DNA of 33,995 bases from Plectonema cf. radiosum LEGE 06105 (GCF_015207665.1 NZ_JADEWL010000072.1:1-33995), one strand, 5' to 3'. Positions 7,701 through 15,196 are shown, counted from the stretch's first letter. Notes: a model not told the origin generated them from the sequence alone. Program-made: numbers and translations.

Positions 7701-9049
7701 TGAGAAATGGAAATCCTATGCGTGCGGGAATCAACGGATTTGGATTTGGTGGTACTAATTGTCATGTGATTTTGGAAGAATCTCCTTTAACTACAACATC
7801 GGTTGTTAAACCAGAGGAAAAAACTGATTCTCCTCAACTCTTATTCTTAACCGCTCGCAATCAAGAAGCATTGCAAAAAGTAGCAGCACAATTACACGAG
7901 CATATTATCAAATATCCAGAACAAGGAATTAGCCAAATATGCTTCACTCAAAATAATGCTCAAAAGGAACAAGCATTAAAAGCAGCAATTTTGGTTAAGA
8001 ATCGTCAAAATCTGCTCGATAACCTAGATGCTATTACCAACAATCAAACAACATCGGAAATACATACAGGTAAAGCCAATCCCCAACGGAAAATCCCAAT
8101 ACATCTAATATTTGATGACAATATTTCTATAACTCCCCAAGAAGTAGAAATATTAAGAACAAACTTTGGGGAATTTAACCGAGCTTGTAGCGATTGCGAA
8201 CAATATTGGGGTTGTGAAATATCAAATTTAAGTACCAAAGCATATATCTTTGTAGTGCAGTATGCTTGGGGGCGGTGGTTGCAATCTTTAGAGCTTCAAC
8301 CTACTATTTTATTAGGAGAAAAAACGGGTATCATTGTTGGAGCTTGTTTAACTGGAATACTAACATTAGAACAAGCAATCAAGCTGTTAGATTCGCAAGT
8401 AAAACCATCTATTACCCCACAGCAATTAGCATCAACTTGGACTTGTCCCTTAGTTACATCCGAAGGAATCTTTAGACAGCAGCAAAAAATTGATGGAAAC
8501 CAATTACTCAACTGCATCCAAAATGCTCGCTCTTTGAACGCAGAAAACATCAAACAAGTAATTGGTAAACAAGGAGTATATTTGCACTTAGATAACAACT
8601 TATCCTTACAACAGCAAATCACCTCTTTAGATGCTAACGGAACTTGGATAAATCCTGATAAACAGCAATCAATTGCAAACAGTTTATTCACAACTCTAGC
8701 AAAAATGTATGTAGCGGGAGTTCAATTTAATAGCAAGAAATTATTCCCAGAAAACCTGCGTCGAGTAGTACTACCCACCTATCCTTTCCAAGAGAAAGAC
8801 TACAGAGTAGAAGTAGTAACAACTCAAGTTGAACAAGAAACAATTTCCACACTATTACCAATCGAAAAACTACCAAAACTTTCACCAGAACAACGTAATT
8901 CAAGTCGTGCGAAATTAGCAGAAGATTTCAATCCTCAACCAAACAACAGCAAACTTTTACCAATCGAAAAACCAACCCCACTTTCAGCAGAACAACGTCA
9001 ACAAACTTACTTAGCGTTATCTGAAGAATTGGAAAAACTTGGTAAATAA
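1754..9049 (+). CDS. Type I modular polyketide synthase: KS-AT-KR-ACP-KS-degenerate AT
   Basis: Multifunctional megasynthase of 2431 residues. A TTG at 1751 and ATGs at 1754 and 1757 are in frame; 1754 is used for numbering. A short N-terminal LSPLQRAAIALKEM helix resembles a docking segment. KS1 (~38-465) has Cys211 in TACSS, His346 in ETHGTGT and His386 in GHLESA. AT1 (~565-860) has Ser659 in GHSVG and HAFH at 759-762, the malonyl-CoA signature. KR (~930-1345) has TGGTSGVG at 1176-1183 and Ser, Tyr1336 and Asn1340 (YAAAN). ACP1 carries Ser1470 in GLDS. KS2 (~1550-2005) keeps Cys1755, His1890 and His1930. The next ~330 residues are a shortened AT-like region with GEKTG at 2188-2192 where GHSVG should be. 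It ends in the usual post-AT linker LPTYPFQ (2340-2346). There is no C-terminal ACP; one opens the next protein. No loading module is present. Confidence 0.95.
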   Translation: MMKNNTTDRSKLSPLQRAAIALKEMRIKLDAAENSKTEPIAIVGMSCRFPGGANSPAQFWQLLRDGVDAITEVPQDRWNIDEYYSSNLNLSGKMYTRNGGFIENVDQFDPHFFGISAKEAASMDPQQRLLLEAAWEALEYGGQSPQQLHGSQTGVFMGLFMDDYSRFNLYSGDHNRIDGYSSLGNARSVAVGRIAHFLGLQGPVMQLDTACSSALLAVHLASQSLRSGECNMALAGGVNLILSPEASIGLSKMRALAPDGRCKTFDAAADGYGRGEGCGIVVLKRLSDAIANGDRILAMVRGSAVNHDGASSGLTVPNGLAQEALIKEALKNARVEPHQVSYVETHGTGTALGDPIEVRALGSVFCENRSLESPLYIGSVKTQVGHLESAAGVASLIKVILALQNKEIPGNLHLKQPSSHIAWDKLPVKVPTAPTKWDCEAKRLAGVSSFGISGTNVHLIVEEAPQVESLQSDIERPLHLLCLSAKTEPALVALTQDYQTFLKSHPGLSLTDICFTANTGRSHLKHRLAIVAESTTVLGEKLRVLSLSDSTNKLIKGVAENNQNKIVFLFTGQGSQYVGMARQLYETQPTFRKTLDRCDEILRPYLQQPLLSVLYPESNALELLHETAYTQPALFAIEYALAELWKSWGIVPDAVMGHSVGEYVAACVAGVFSLEDGLKLIAERGRLIQSLPQDGMMAVVFAPEAQITPLLQPHADKVSIACVNGANNVVISGVTETVNKILEQLKSQGINAQALQVSHAFHSPLMTTILDEFEQAASGVEFKKPRIPFVSNVTGEVLEAGEIPDAVYWRKHLRGTVKFLAGMETLDKRRYDIFLEVGPSSTLLGMGKKCLPENTATWLSSLKKGNDDWTQLLATVGELYVRGTTIDWLAFDQDYQRQRVVLPTYPFQRQRYWVDKPQVNFSPTNSQLTNPEWFYNWQWNRESLGEPTKTTTGAILFFQNNNLGERFYEQFSSKYTAYFITPGEIFTKQGDRQFTINPAASQDYAKLIEIIKADGFNLLTVVHLWNYNQKQVSVEELLLEDNTLNQSFWSLQWLTQALNQQYPNHKLNLLLVTQGAYVTSASDSLQNVHQSMTGTLIRVLAEENPEIQTKVVDVTPETLPQELADIIYQEIPIEATGEGIVAIRNQQRFTRSLERIKLPTNNHQVSLSQGDTWLITGGTSGVGTEIALVLAAQAKINLVLTGRKPLPPKEEWESGNLAAGTIKRIQTIQQLESLGATVMYQAVDVTDSLAMEDLVKTIKSRFGNLDGVIHAAGVADNTTFKLLQKSDQIISQVLAPKVQGTIILDQVTRNEPLKYFVVLSSVSASKAEWGTGMADYAAANTFLDNYVVYRNQSGASGRSLALNYSLWSNRGMGALMGDSTLLMVKSKGLNPLEPEPAANAFITALGLNGSSVIHIIDLIESTIPIKEQKTKPTKTFNIRDLVGEVLSQHLAISAAEVEGYQTFTELGLDSVGTVEVIQSLGKALEFELLPTLMFEYQTPDDLIGYLEEMFGYDFVGVSEVEEEEINRRDAESAEERDVEEQKVLEDDLREDDIAIIGMACKIPGANNLQEYWDLLSEGRSAVRDVPEDRWFNQHYFSENSPQSTQVSKRGCFVDNPFGFDPMYFGISPKEAVAIDPQQRVFLQLAMQALQQAGYGGKYRTKNIGVFVGCGQNTYIEHFGNSQYYEALSQRFGDSTWFENLNNGDRQNLLDTLSQVLQPSEILPESSAGNEVNELAARVSHCLDLKGPSMAVVTACSSSLVALHIACESIRRGESKMAIVGGVNFNLSPSPFTFLRKAQALSPTGTCYPFDKRANGLLLGEGAGVLIVKPLKQAVSDGDIIHAVIKGSAINNDGHSQGITAPNPKGQAEAIRQAYLNCGINPETISYIETHGTGTLLGDPIEVEGMTKAFSSFTEKKGFCGIGSVKSSIGHLLSASGIVSLIKVVLAMQHGEIPQTLGFSEPNPHINFDNTPFYVVGDGSKQWVRNGNPMRAGINGFGFGGTNCHVILEESPLTTTSVVKPEEKTDSPQLLFLTARNQEALQKVAAQLHEHIIKYPEQGISQICFTQNNAQKEQALKAAILVKNRQNLLDNLDAITNNQTTSEIHTGKANPQRKIPIHLIFDDNISITPQEVEILRTNFGEFNRACSDCEQYWGCEISNLSTKAYIFVVQYAWGRWLQSLELQPTILLGEKTGIIVGACLTGILTLEQAIKLLDSQVKPSITPQQLASTWTCPLVTSEGIFRQQQKIDGNQLLNCIQNARSLNAENIKQVIGKQGVYLHLDNNLSLQQQITSLDANGTWINPDKQQSIANSLFTTLAKMYVAGVQFNSKKLFPENLRRVVLPTYPFQEKDYRVEVVTTQVEQETISTLLPIEKLPKLSPEQRNSSRAKLAEDFNPQPNNSKLLPIEKPTPLSAEQRQQTYLALSEELEKLGK
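6327..6357 (+). repeat. Dispersed repeat inserted in frame in the ACP1-KS2 linker
   Basis: The DNA AACCGCAGAGACGCGGAGAG encodes INRRDAESAEE inside the linker. It matches the common cyanobacterial intergenic AACCGCAGAGACGCAGAG-type repeat. A copy on the opposite strand lies in the spacer at 9189-9215 (CGTCTCTGCGGTT). The surrounding linker is acidic (EVEEEE before it, ERDVEEQ after it), so the insert sits in a flexible, tolerant position. Confidence 0.75.
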
Positions 9050-9303
9050 CCTCTTGATATAAAGAATGGGGAGCAGGGAGTAGGAAGTAGAGAATAGTAA
9101 AGAATTAAGTTCTAAATAAAAAACATCCTCATTCTTTACTACCAATCAATAATTCTTAAACCCCAAATCTCTCCTCCAACCTTCCATGCTCTGCCTTCTC
9201 TACGTCTCTGCGGTTTTTTAATCTGTAATCTCGAATCACAAACACACAAGTGTTGATTAGAAACTTCAAAGTAAACCAATTATAAAAATCTCAACAAATC
9301 ATC
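9050..9303. repeat. Spacer between PKS and NRPS genes, largely dispersed-repeat sequence
   Basis: The 254-base gap splits one biosynthetic module: KS2 and its AT remnant lie before it, the ACP after it. It starts with a purine-rich GGGGAGCAGGGAGTAGG tract and holds, at 9189-9215, the reverse complement of the repeat found inside the PKS gene at 6327-6357. No hairpin with a T-run that I would call a terminator is visible, so read-through from the PKS to the NRPS is possible. No small gene is seen. Confidence 0.6.
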
Positions 9304-12300
9304 ATGACTACCACAACTTTACAACAACAAATCTTCTCCGTCGTTTCTCAAATTACTGGACACGATATCGAAGACTTAGAACCAGATATGTATTTAGAAG
9401 GGGACTTAGGATTAGATTCTATCAAAATCATGGAATTTCTCAACGGATTAATTCAAATTATCCCGGAATCACAACAATCATTATTTATGGAAGTATTGCC
9501 CTTACAAAAATTAATTCAATTACAAACATTAGCAGAAGTTGTCACAGCTACCGAAACTTGTTTATCTACTCAACAACCAAAAACAGAAAAAGTTGAAATT
9601 ATCCACGGTCAATATTTCCACTTACTAGGTCATTGGGTTGTAAACTCCATCAGTTTATTTTCTACTCTACGTCTACGGGGAGATTTTGATAATAACATTG
9701 CTTGGCAAACCTGGAAAGACTTATTAAATCGCCATCCTATGCTACGTTCTCGCTTTATTATCCCTCTTGATGCAACTCGATTCAAAGACTATGAAATTGA
9801 AGTTTTGAATAATCCCAATCCCCCAGAAATTCCCGTTACCGATATCAGACATTTAGATAGTAAAGCTCAAGAACAAGCTATTAACGATGAACTACATCGC
9901 TGTTTAAATTATGAATGGCAAATCACTCAATTTCCCCTACATCGATTCTTTGTCTTTCGTCTCCAAGATTCCCTTTACCAACTCATTTTAGCCAACGAAC
10001 ATTTAATTTCTGATGCTTTGGGATGTCATACAATATTGCGCGAATTTATGGAAATTTACCGCGCTCATGTTAACAACGAACAACCAAACCTACCCCCAGC
10101 TACAACAGTTGCAGAATATCAGCAAATGGTACAATCCATTAATGCTTGGCAAGATACGGAATCAGAAAAAGCCCTTGTAGAATACACCAACCGTCAAGGT
10201 ACGGATTCTTACTTATGGAATCCTGCAAAGAAAAAGATTACATCGGGTTGCCCCGTATTTCACAACCGTCGCTATGCTCTGAGTCATGCTACCACTGCCG
10301 CATTGATTTCTCAAACCCGTGAATGGCGATTACCCCTAAACTCGCTGCTCTTAGCTGCTTTTGTGCGAACAATTGCCAAATTAGAACAGTCCAATCACAA
10401 ATCTATTCTTCTACAAGTACCTACCAGCGGTCGATTTTATCCAGAAGTAGATGCTACAAACATAGTCAGTAGTTTCGCTCAGAACTTATCCATTGATATT
10501 GAATTACCATCCCTCACCGAAGACTGGGAAGTTTTGTTAAATCGAATTCATCAGAAAGTACAGCAGGGAATCGTTAATAATTGCGATCGCACTCAAACTC
10601 GTCAAATGGGAATAGCTTTCCGAGATAATATCGTTTTAGAAAATGGTCAAATACCAACTCGGATGTTACCGATGTATCGTCAGGTATTAAAATCTAATTT
10701 GTACTGTCCCTTTACCGGACAAACTCAAATTGCAAAGCAATATGGAAATTTAGAAGTCATCGATTATCGGGCTGGTGGAATCAACGCTCCCGGAACCATC
10801 GACATTTTACAGGAAATATTCGACGATTGTTTGCAATTCCAAGCCAGTTACGACAGCGATTTCTTCCCTTTGGCAGTTGTAGATCAACTCATGGAAGAAT
10901 ACATCGCTCAAATCGAAGCATTGATTGCGCTCCAAACTCCATCACAACAGGTAAGGAAGCAACTAACACAAACATCAACAGATGGTGATGTTAAATCGAC
11001 ACTCCAAGAAATAGTAGCCCAAGTTAGCCATAATTCCATCAATGAGTGCGATATGGATAAAGATATGGAATCGGAATTGGGTGTTGATTCCTTAGAAATT
11101 ATCCGTATTATTACTAAGCTAGAAAAAAAATTAGGTAAAGTTAACCGTCAAGCTTTACTTAACTGTAGAACTCTCAGAGAAATGGCTGTGGTTCTGAGCA
11201 ATCGACAATCTCTATTAGAAAGCCCCAAATCAGTAGAGATGCCTTACTTAGAAATTATCGCACAAGCCCGACGCACCCCCAACGCGATCGCAGTTACCGA
11301 TGGGGAAGCTCAAATCACTTACCAAGAATTAGATTTACAATCCAACCAAGTTGCTAATTATTTACGTTCTGTGGGAGTTGCTCCGGGTGTATTTGTCGGA
11401 ATCATGACTCTACGAGGTCCGTTGATGTTTGTGGGAATTTTAGGTATCCTCAAAGCTGGTGGAGCCTACGTTCCCTTAGATCCAATGTATCCCCAAGAAA
11501 GAATCAACTACATCCTCGAACACGCCCAAATTAAGATTTTACTTAGCCAAAATAGCTTAACTGAAAAATTAGCAGAATGTTCCCTGCAACAATTATCCTT
11601 AGAAACTCTAATGTTCTTAGACAACGGACATAGCACCGAGTATGAGAACAAAATCGCTCAAATAAACAAGCAAACTTGGTCAAATTATTCTGATAGCAAA
11701 CCAGCTTGCGTCAATACTCCCGACGATTTAATGACAGTATTGTATACCTCCGGTTCCACGGGTAAACCCAAAGGAGTTATGCTCAATCACCGGGGTTACA
11801 TGAATCGTTTGGTGTGGATGCAGAAAACATTCCAATTACAACCAGGAGACAGAGTAGCACAAAAAACCTCTTGCTGTTTTGATATTTCAGTATGGGAAAT
11901 CTTCTGGCCCCTGATGTATGGTTCCACAGTTTGCTCAATAGGAACCAAAACAGTCAAAAATCCCTGGTTGCTAGCACAATGGCTGAAAGACAACCGCATC
12001 AATATCATGCACTTCGTTCCCTCCTTATTTGGGGAATTCTGTAACGCCTTAGAAGATGAAACCTGGAGTTTTCCCGACTTACGCTGGTTAATCTTTAGCG
12101 GTGAAGCATTACCAGTTAACTTTATTCGCAACTGGATTGACAAACATGGGATGAAAACCGGACTTGCCAACTTGTACGGACCTACAGAAGCTTCCATAGA
12201 CGTAACCGCTCATATTATCTCTCAACGTCCCGGTGAAGATCAAAATAGTATTCCCATCGGTAAAGCAATTGATAACGTCTACGTCAAAATACTCGACGCA

Positions 12301-14181
12301 CAAATGCAGCCAGTAACACCGGGAGAAATTGGAGAATTATGGCTTGGTGGAATACAGCTAGCTAAAGGGTATCTCAAAGATGAAGAACGTACAGCTGCAT
12401 CATTCTGTCCCAATCCCTTTCCCGAAGAAATTCCGGGTGACTTCATCTACAGAACTGGTGACTTAGCAATCCAATATCCTGATGGAAATATTGATTACCA
12501 CGGACGCATTGATAATCAAGTAAAAATACGTGGTTTCCGCATTGAATTAGGGGAAATAGAAAGTATTCTCAATACTCACCCATTAGTTAAAGAAGCCGCA
12601 GTCTTAGCCATCGATTACGAAAGCGGACAAAAAAGATTAGTTGCTTACTTAGTAGGTAATCAAGCAGACCAGCAAACAATCAAACAATACTTAGCTCAAC
12701 GAGTACCTGATTACATGATTCCTCAGCGTTGGGAATGGTTGTCGAGTTTGCCCAAAACCCACAATGGTAAACTAGACCGTAAATCTCTCAAAGCTGATAA
12801 AAAGGCAGCAGGGAACAGGGAACAGGCAATAGAAGCACAATCGCCCTTAAATCAAAATCTACCTCTAGGTTCCGCACAACGCTGGTTATTAGAATATTTC
12901 GAGCCTCCCTATCAATGGAATGGTTATACACGTTTTCTGTTCCATCAACCCTTGGATGCAGAAACTTTCAACCAAGCAGTAAATCTATTAATCGAACGTC
13001 ATTCTGCTTTACGTACCGTATTCATCTGCGAAAACGAACAATGGACGCAAAAAATACTTACTCCCGAATCAAATCAATGTACTGAATTTTACGATGCCAG
13101 CCATTTAACTACAGAACAACGAGATCAAGAAATTTGGGAATTAATTCAACAAATCGGTCAAAAATTCCAACTTAACCAATACCCACTATTAAAAATAATT
13201 GTTGTTAAAGTTGATGAATCCTGCTATGACATATCTTTTGTGGGACATCATATGATTGGGGACTTGCTCAGTAATAGAGTCATCTTCCACGAACTATGGA
13301 CAACTTACACCCAACTTTTGGGAAACCAAAATCCCCAGAATAAACCAGCTACATCCTATGCTGATTATGTCAAAGTACTGCAAGAGCAAGAAGAACAAGG
13401 AATATTTGCAACTCATGCAGAATACTGGAAATCGCAATTTCCTTCAGCAGACTATAGTCTAATAATACCCTGGGATTATCAAAAAGGAGCTAATACCGAA
13501 GCCACAGCAGCGATAGAAAAATTCGTTTTTAATGCAGCAAAAACCAGCACCTTGTTACGGTCCGCCAAAAAATACTATAGTTGCAGCGTATACACCCTCC
13601 TACTGGGGGTACTCTATCGACTAACCGCAGAGTGGAGCCGACAATCTTGGGTAGTAATTAGCCATCGCAGCCACGGTAGAACCATAGACAACCAACAAAC
13701 ATTCTTTAACAGTGTTGGTAACTTTGCGATTAACTTCCCTGTAGGTATCAACATCGAAAATCAAGATAATTGGCAACTAATCCTTGAGCAAATAACAACA
13801 AAATTCGACCAACTACCCATGAATGGTGTTACCTTCGACTGGATATCACCACAACTACCCAATCATATCTATCCCGATAATAATCTGACACCAATTAGAG
13901 CCAACTACTTAGGAAATCGTACCGCTCCCACATACCAAAACTTCGAGTTTACCGAAACAGACACAGACAAACGCTTATCAGCACCCCAGCAAAAACGTAC
14001 AACACTAGTCGAATTCTTCTTCTCTTTTACCAATGGACAATTCAATCTAGAAATAGAATACTCGCAGAACTTCCATAACCAAGCAACCATTCGTCAACTT
14101 GGCGATCGCTACTTAGAATTATTGCAAAGTATGCTTGCAGCCATATCTTACGCAAACAACGGTAGCACAGTAAATAGATAA
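9304..14181 (+). CDS. NRPS-like megasynthase with order ACP-C-CP-A(Ser)-C
   Basis: 1625 residues starting at ATG 9304. The protein opens directly with a carrier domain (~5-85, Ser39 in GLDSIKIM), probably the acceptor ACP for KS2 of the PKS. C1 (~95-540) has NEHLISDA at 231-238: the catalytic second His (233) and Asp237 are kept, the first His is Glu and the final Gly is Ala. A second carrier (~555-630) has Ser596 in GVDSLEI. The A domain (~648-1165) has YTSGSTGKPKG at 814, FDISVWE at 859, NLYGPTE at 956, YRTGDL, and the core lysine 1156 in NGKLDRK. Reading the ten pocket positions by alignment to the GrsA motif layout gives DIWHISLIDK, very close to the serine code DVWHLSLIDK. C2 (~1186-1615) has HHMIGDL (His1315, His1316, Asp1320). 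There is no carrier between A and C2 and no TE or reductase at the end. The protein probably acts right after the PKS. Confidence 0.93.
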   Translation: MTTTTLQQQIFSVVSQITGHDIEDLEPDMYLEGDLGLDSIKIMEFLNGLIQIIPESQQSLFMEVLPLQKLIQLQTLAEVVTATETCLSTQQPKTEKVEIIHGQYFHLLGHWVVNSISLFSTLRLRGDFDNNIAWQTWKDLLNRHPMLRSRFIIPLDATRFKDYEIEVLNNPNPPEIPVTDIRHLDSKAQEQAINDELHRCLNYEWQITQFPLHRFFVFRLQDSLYQLILANEHLISDALGCHTILREFMEIYRAHVNNEQPNLPPATTVAEYQQMVQSINAWQDTESEKALVEYTNRQGTDSYLWNPAKKKITSGCPVFHNRRYALSHATTAALISQTREWRLPLNSLLLAAFVRTIAKLEQSNHKSILLQVPTSGRFYPEVDATNIVSSFAQNLSIDIELPSLTEDWEVLLNRIHQKVQQGIVNNCDRTQTRQMGIAFRDNIVLENGQIPTRMLPMYRQVLKSNLYCPFTGQTQIAKQYGNLEVIDYRAGGINAPGTIDILQEIFDDCLQFQASYDSDFFPLAVVDQLMEEYIAQIEALIALQTPSQQVRKQLTQTSTDGDVKSTLQEIVAQVSHNSINECDMDKDMESELGVDSLEIIRIITKLEKKLGKVNRQALLNCRTLREMAVVLSNRQSLLESPKSVEMPYLEIIAQARRTPNAIAVTDGEAQITYQELDLQSNQVANYLRSVGVAPGVFVGIMTLRGPLMFVGILGILKAGGAYVPLDPMYPQERINYILEHAQIKILLSQNSLTEKLAECSLQQLSLETLMFLDNGHSTEYENKIAQINKQTWSNYSDSKPACVNTPDDLMTVLYTSGSTGKPKGVMLNHRGYMNRLVWMQKTFQLQPGDRVAQKTSCCFDISVWEIFWPLMYGSTVCSIGTKTVKNPWLLAQWLKDNRINIMHFVPSLFGEFCNALEDETWSFPDLRWLIFSGEALPVNFIRNWIDKHGMKTGLANLYGPTEASIDVTAHIISQRPGEDQNSIPIGKAIDNVYVKILDAQMQPVTPGEIGELWLGGIQLAKGYLKDEERTAASFCPNPFPEEIPGDFIYRTGDLAIQYPDGNIDYHGRIDNQVKIRGFRIELGEIESILNTHPLVKEAAVLAIDYESGQKRLVAYLVGNQADQQTIKQYLAQRVPDYMIPQRWEWLSSLPKTHNGKLDRKSLKADKKAAGNREQAIEAQSPLNQNLPLGSAQRWLLEYFEPPYQWNGYTRFLFHQPLDAETFNQAVNLLIERHSALRTVFICENEQWTQKILTPESNQCTEFYDASHLTTEQRDQEIWELIQQIGQKFQLNQYPLLKIIVVKVDESCYDISFVGHHMIGDLLSNRVIFHELWTTYTQLLGNQNPQNKPATSYADYVKVLQEQEEQGIFATHAEYWKSQFPSADYSLIIPWDYQKGANTEATAAIEKFVFNAAKTSTLLRSAKKYYSCSVYTLLLGVLYRLTAEWSRQSWVVISHRSHGRTIDNQQTFFNSVGNFAINFPVGINIENQDNWQLILEQITTKFDQLPMNGVTFDWISPQLPNHIYPDNNLTPIRANYLGNRTAPTYQNFEFTETDTDKRLSAPQQKRTTLVEFFFSFTNGQFNLEIEYSQNFHNQATIRQLGDRYLELLQSMLAAISYANNGSTVNR
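12811..12832 (+). repeat. GGGAACA-type heptad repeat inside the A-C2 linker
   Basis: GGGAACAGGGAACAG encodes GNREQ in the linker KKAAGNREQAIEAQS. Heptad tracts of this type (GGGAACA/GGGAGCA) are common in cyanobacterial spacers, as at 9068. This suggests a repeat was captured exactly where a carrier domain would normally sit between A and C. Confidence 0.55.
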
Positions 14182-14188
14182 ATCTGAA

Positions 14189-14235
14189 GATAACCCTCAT
14201 GATAGCTTGTATCATGGGGGGTTTATCTATTTTAT
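14189..14235 (+). terminator. Intrinsic terminator after the NRPS gene
   Basis: The arms GATAACCCTCATGATA (14189-14204) and TATCATGGGGGGTTTATC (14210-14227) form a long stem with one small bulge and a short GCTTG-type loop. TATTTTATT follows. The hairpin begins seven bases after the stop codon, so transcription of the PKS-NRPS unit most likely ends here. Confidence 0.75.
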
Positions 14236-14481
14236 TAGTAGCAAAAAATACAATCAACTTTAGTAGTAAAAAATTGAATAAATTATGAATTTAAAGCCCC
14301 AAAATCTCCGTTCATTGTTGCTTAGTTCATCAACCTAAATTTTTCACTATCAAAAAGTAGTCCTTTACATTATCTTTAATTTGTAACAAAAAGAATCAAT
14401 AATATTGCTATCTTCAAAACAATCATGATAAAGATACGGATGAAAGTGATTTTTCTTGACTATATACAAATACGTAGAAAA

Positions 14482-15111
14482 ATGGTATCAAAAATATCCT
14501 GGTTCGTTCCGATAGCTGTTTCAATACTAGGTGTAGGAGCAAGTTTAACTCCAGTAACAGCCCAAACAACTTTTGATTACAGCGCAACCTTCGATGGAAT
14601 TAGTCTTAGGTCTCTTATACCACCCGATATTGCCGAAATTTCTTATGAAGGTGAGAGTGATGATGCTTCATTGGGTTTGAATCAATTAAACGCTTTACTA
14701 TACAGCCAAGTTGACCCTACTACAGGTGAAGCCATCTTAAACACAAATCCAAATATATTTGGTGTTGACAGACCAAACGGTTCCTTTGTATTGCAGGGAA
14801 ATGGTGATGACAAAATATTTGCTTCGGTTGATTCTACTGGATTAGTAAACTTTGAAACTGGTATTGAAACTCTGACTGGTACAGTTAATATTCTTGGAGG
14901 AGAGGGAAGGTTCAGTGATGCTCAGGGAAGTCTATCCCTTGGAGGAACTGTTGTGATTGATTTAGAGCCAAATGTTCCTGAACCAACTCAAATCACAGTA
15001 AATGGTTCGTTTACAGTTTCTAAATCTGTTCCAGAACCAAGTACTCTAGTGACATTGATTGGTTTAGGTGTAACTGGAGCAAGTGCCATGTTTAAACGAC
15101 ATCTAATCTAG
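14482..15111 (+). CDS. PEP-CTERM-anchored exported protein of unknown function
   Basis: From ATG 14482 the product (209 residues) begins MVSKISWF, with a hydrophobic stretch and a SLTPVTA-Q cleavage-like site: a signal peptide. ATG 14425 is in frame and adds 19 residues, but leaves the signal peptide deeply internal, so 14482 is preferred. The C-terminus is SVPEPSTL, a hydrophobic helix and KRHLI, a PEP-CTERM sorting signal that the exosortase system removes after export. The middle resembles no enzyme I recognise; it is Asp/Gly/Ser-rich and probably beta-structured. It lies between a terminator on each side, and the shared upstream element is not before it, so it may be a bystander in the biosynthetic locus. 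No exosortase is in the window. Confidence 0.8.
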   Translation: MVSKISWFVPIAVSILGVGASLTPVTAQTTFDYSATFDGISLRSLIPPDIAEISYEGESDDASLGLNQLNALLYSQVDPTTGEAILNTNPNIFGVDRPNGSFVLQGNGDDKIFASVDSTGLVNFETGIETLTGTVNILGGEGRFSDAQGSLSLGGTVVIDLEPNVPEPTQITVNGSFTVSKSVPEPSTLVTLIGLGVTGASAMFKRHLI

Positions 15112-15170
15112 CTAGGTATTGCAGAGAAAGAGAAAAAAATAACACTATTACTAAATTGGTAATTAACACA

Positions 15171-15196
15171 AACCTGTCGCTGCGACGGGTTTTACT
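15171..15196 (+). terminator. Intrinsic terminator after the PEP-CTERM gene
   Basis: AACCTGTC pairs with GACGGGTT around the loop GCTGC (an eight-pair stem with one G-U), followed by TTTACTGTTATT. It lies 59 bases after the stop codon. Confidence 0.65.

Noticed and set aside
6476-8691. Several minus-strand frames of 60-130 codons inside the PKS gene
   Set aside because: All lie opposite strongly conserved KS/AT coding sequence and show no motifs of their own.
1754-14181. Heterocyst glycolipid (hgl) synthase cluster
   Set aside because: The A domain, C domains and malonyl-AT/KR/ACP/KS order do not match the HglE-type PKS set, and no hglB/C/D-like partners are visible.
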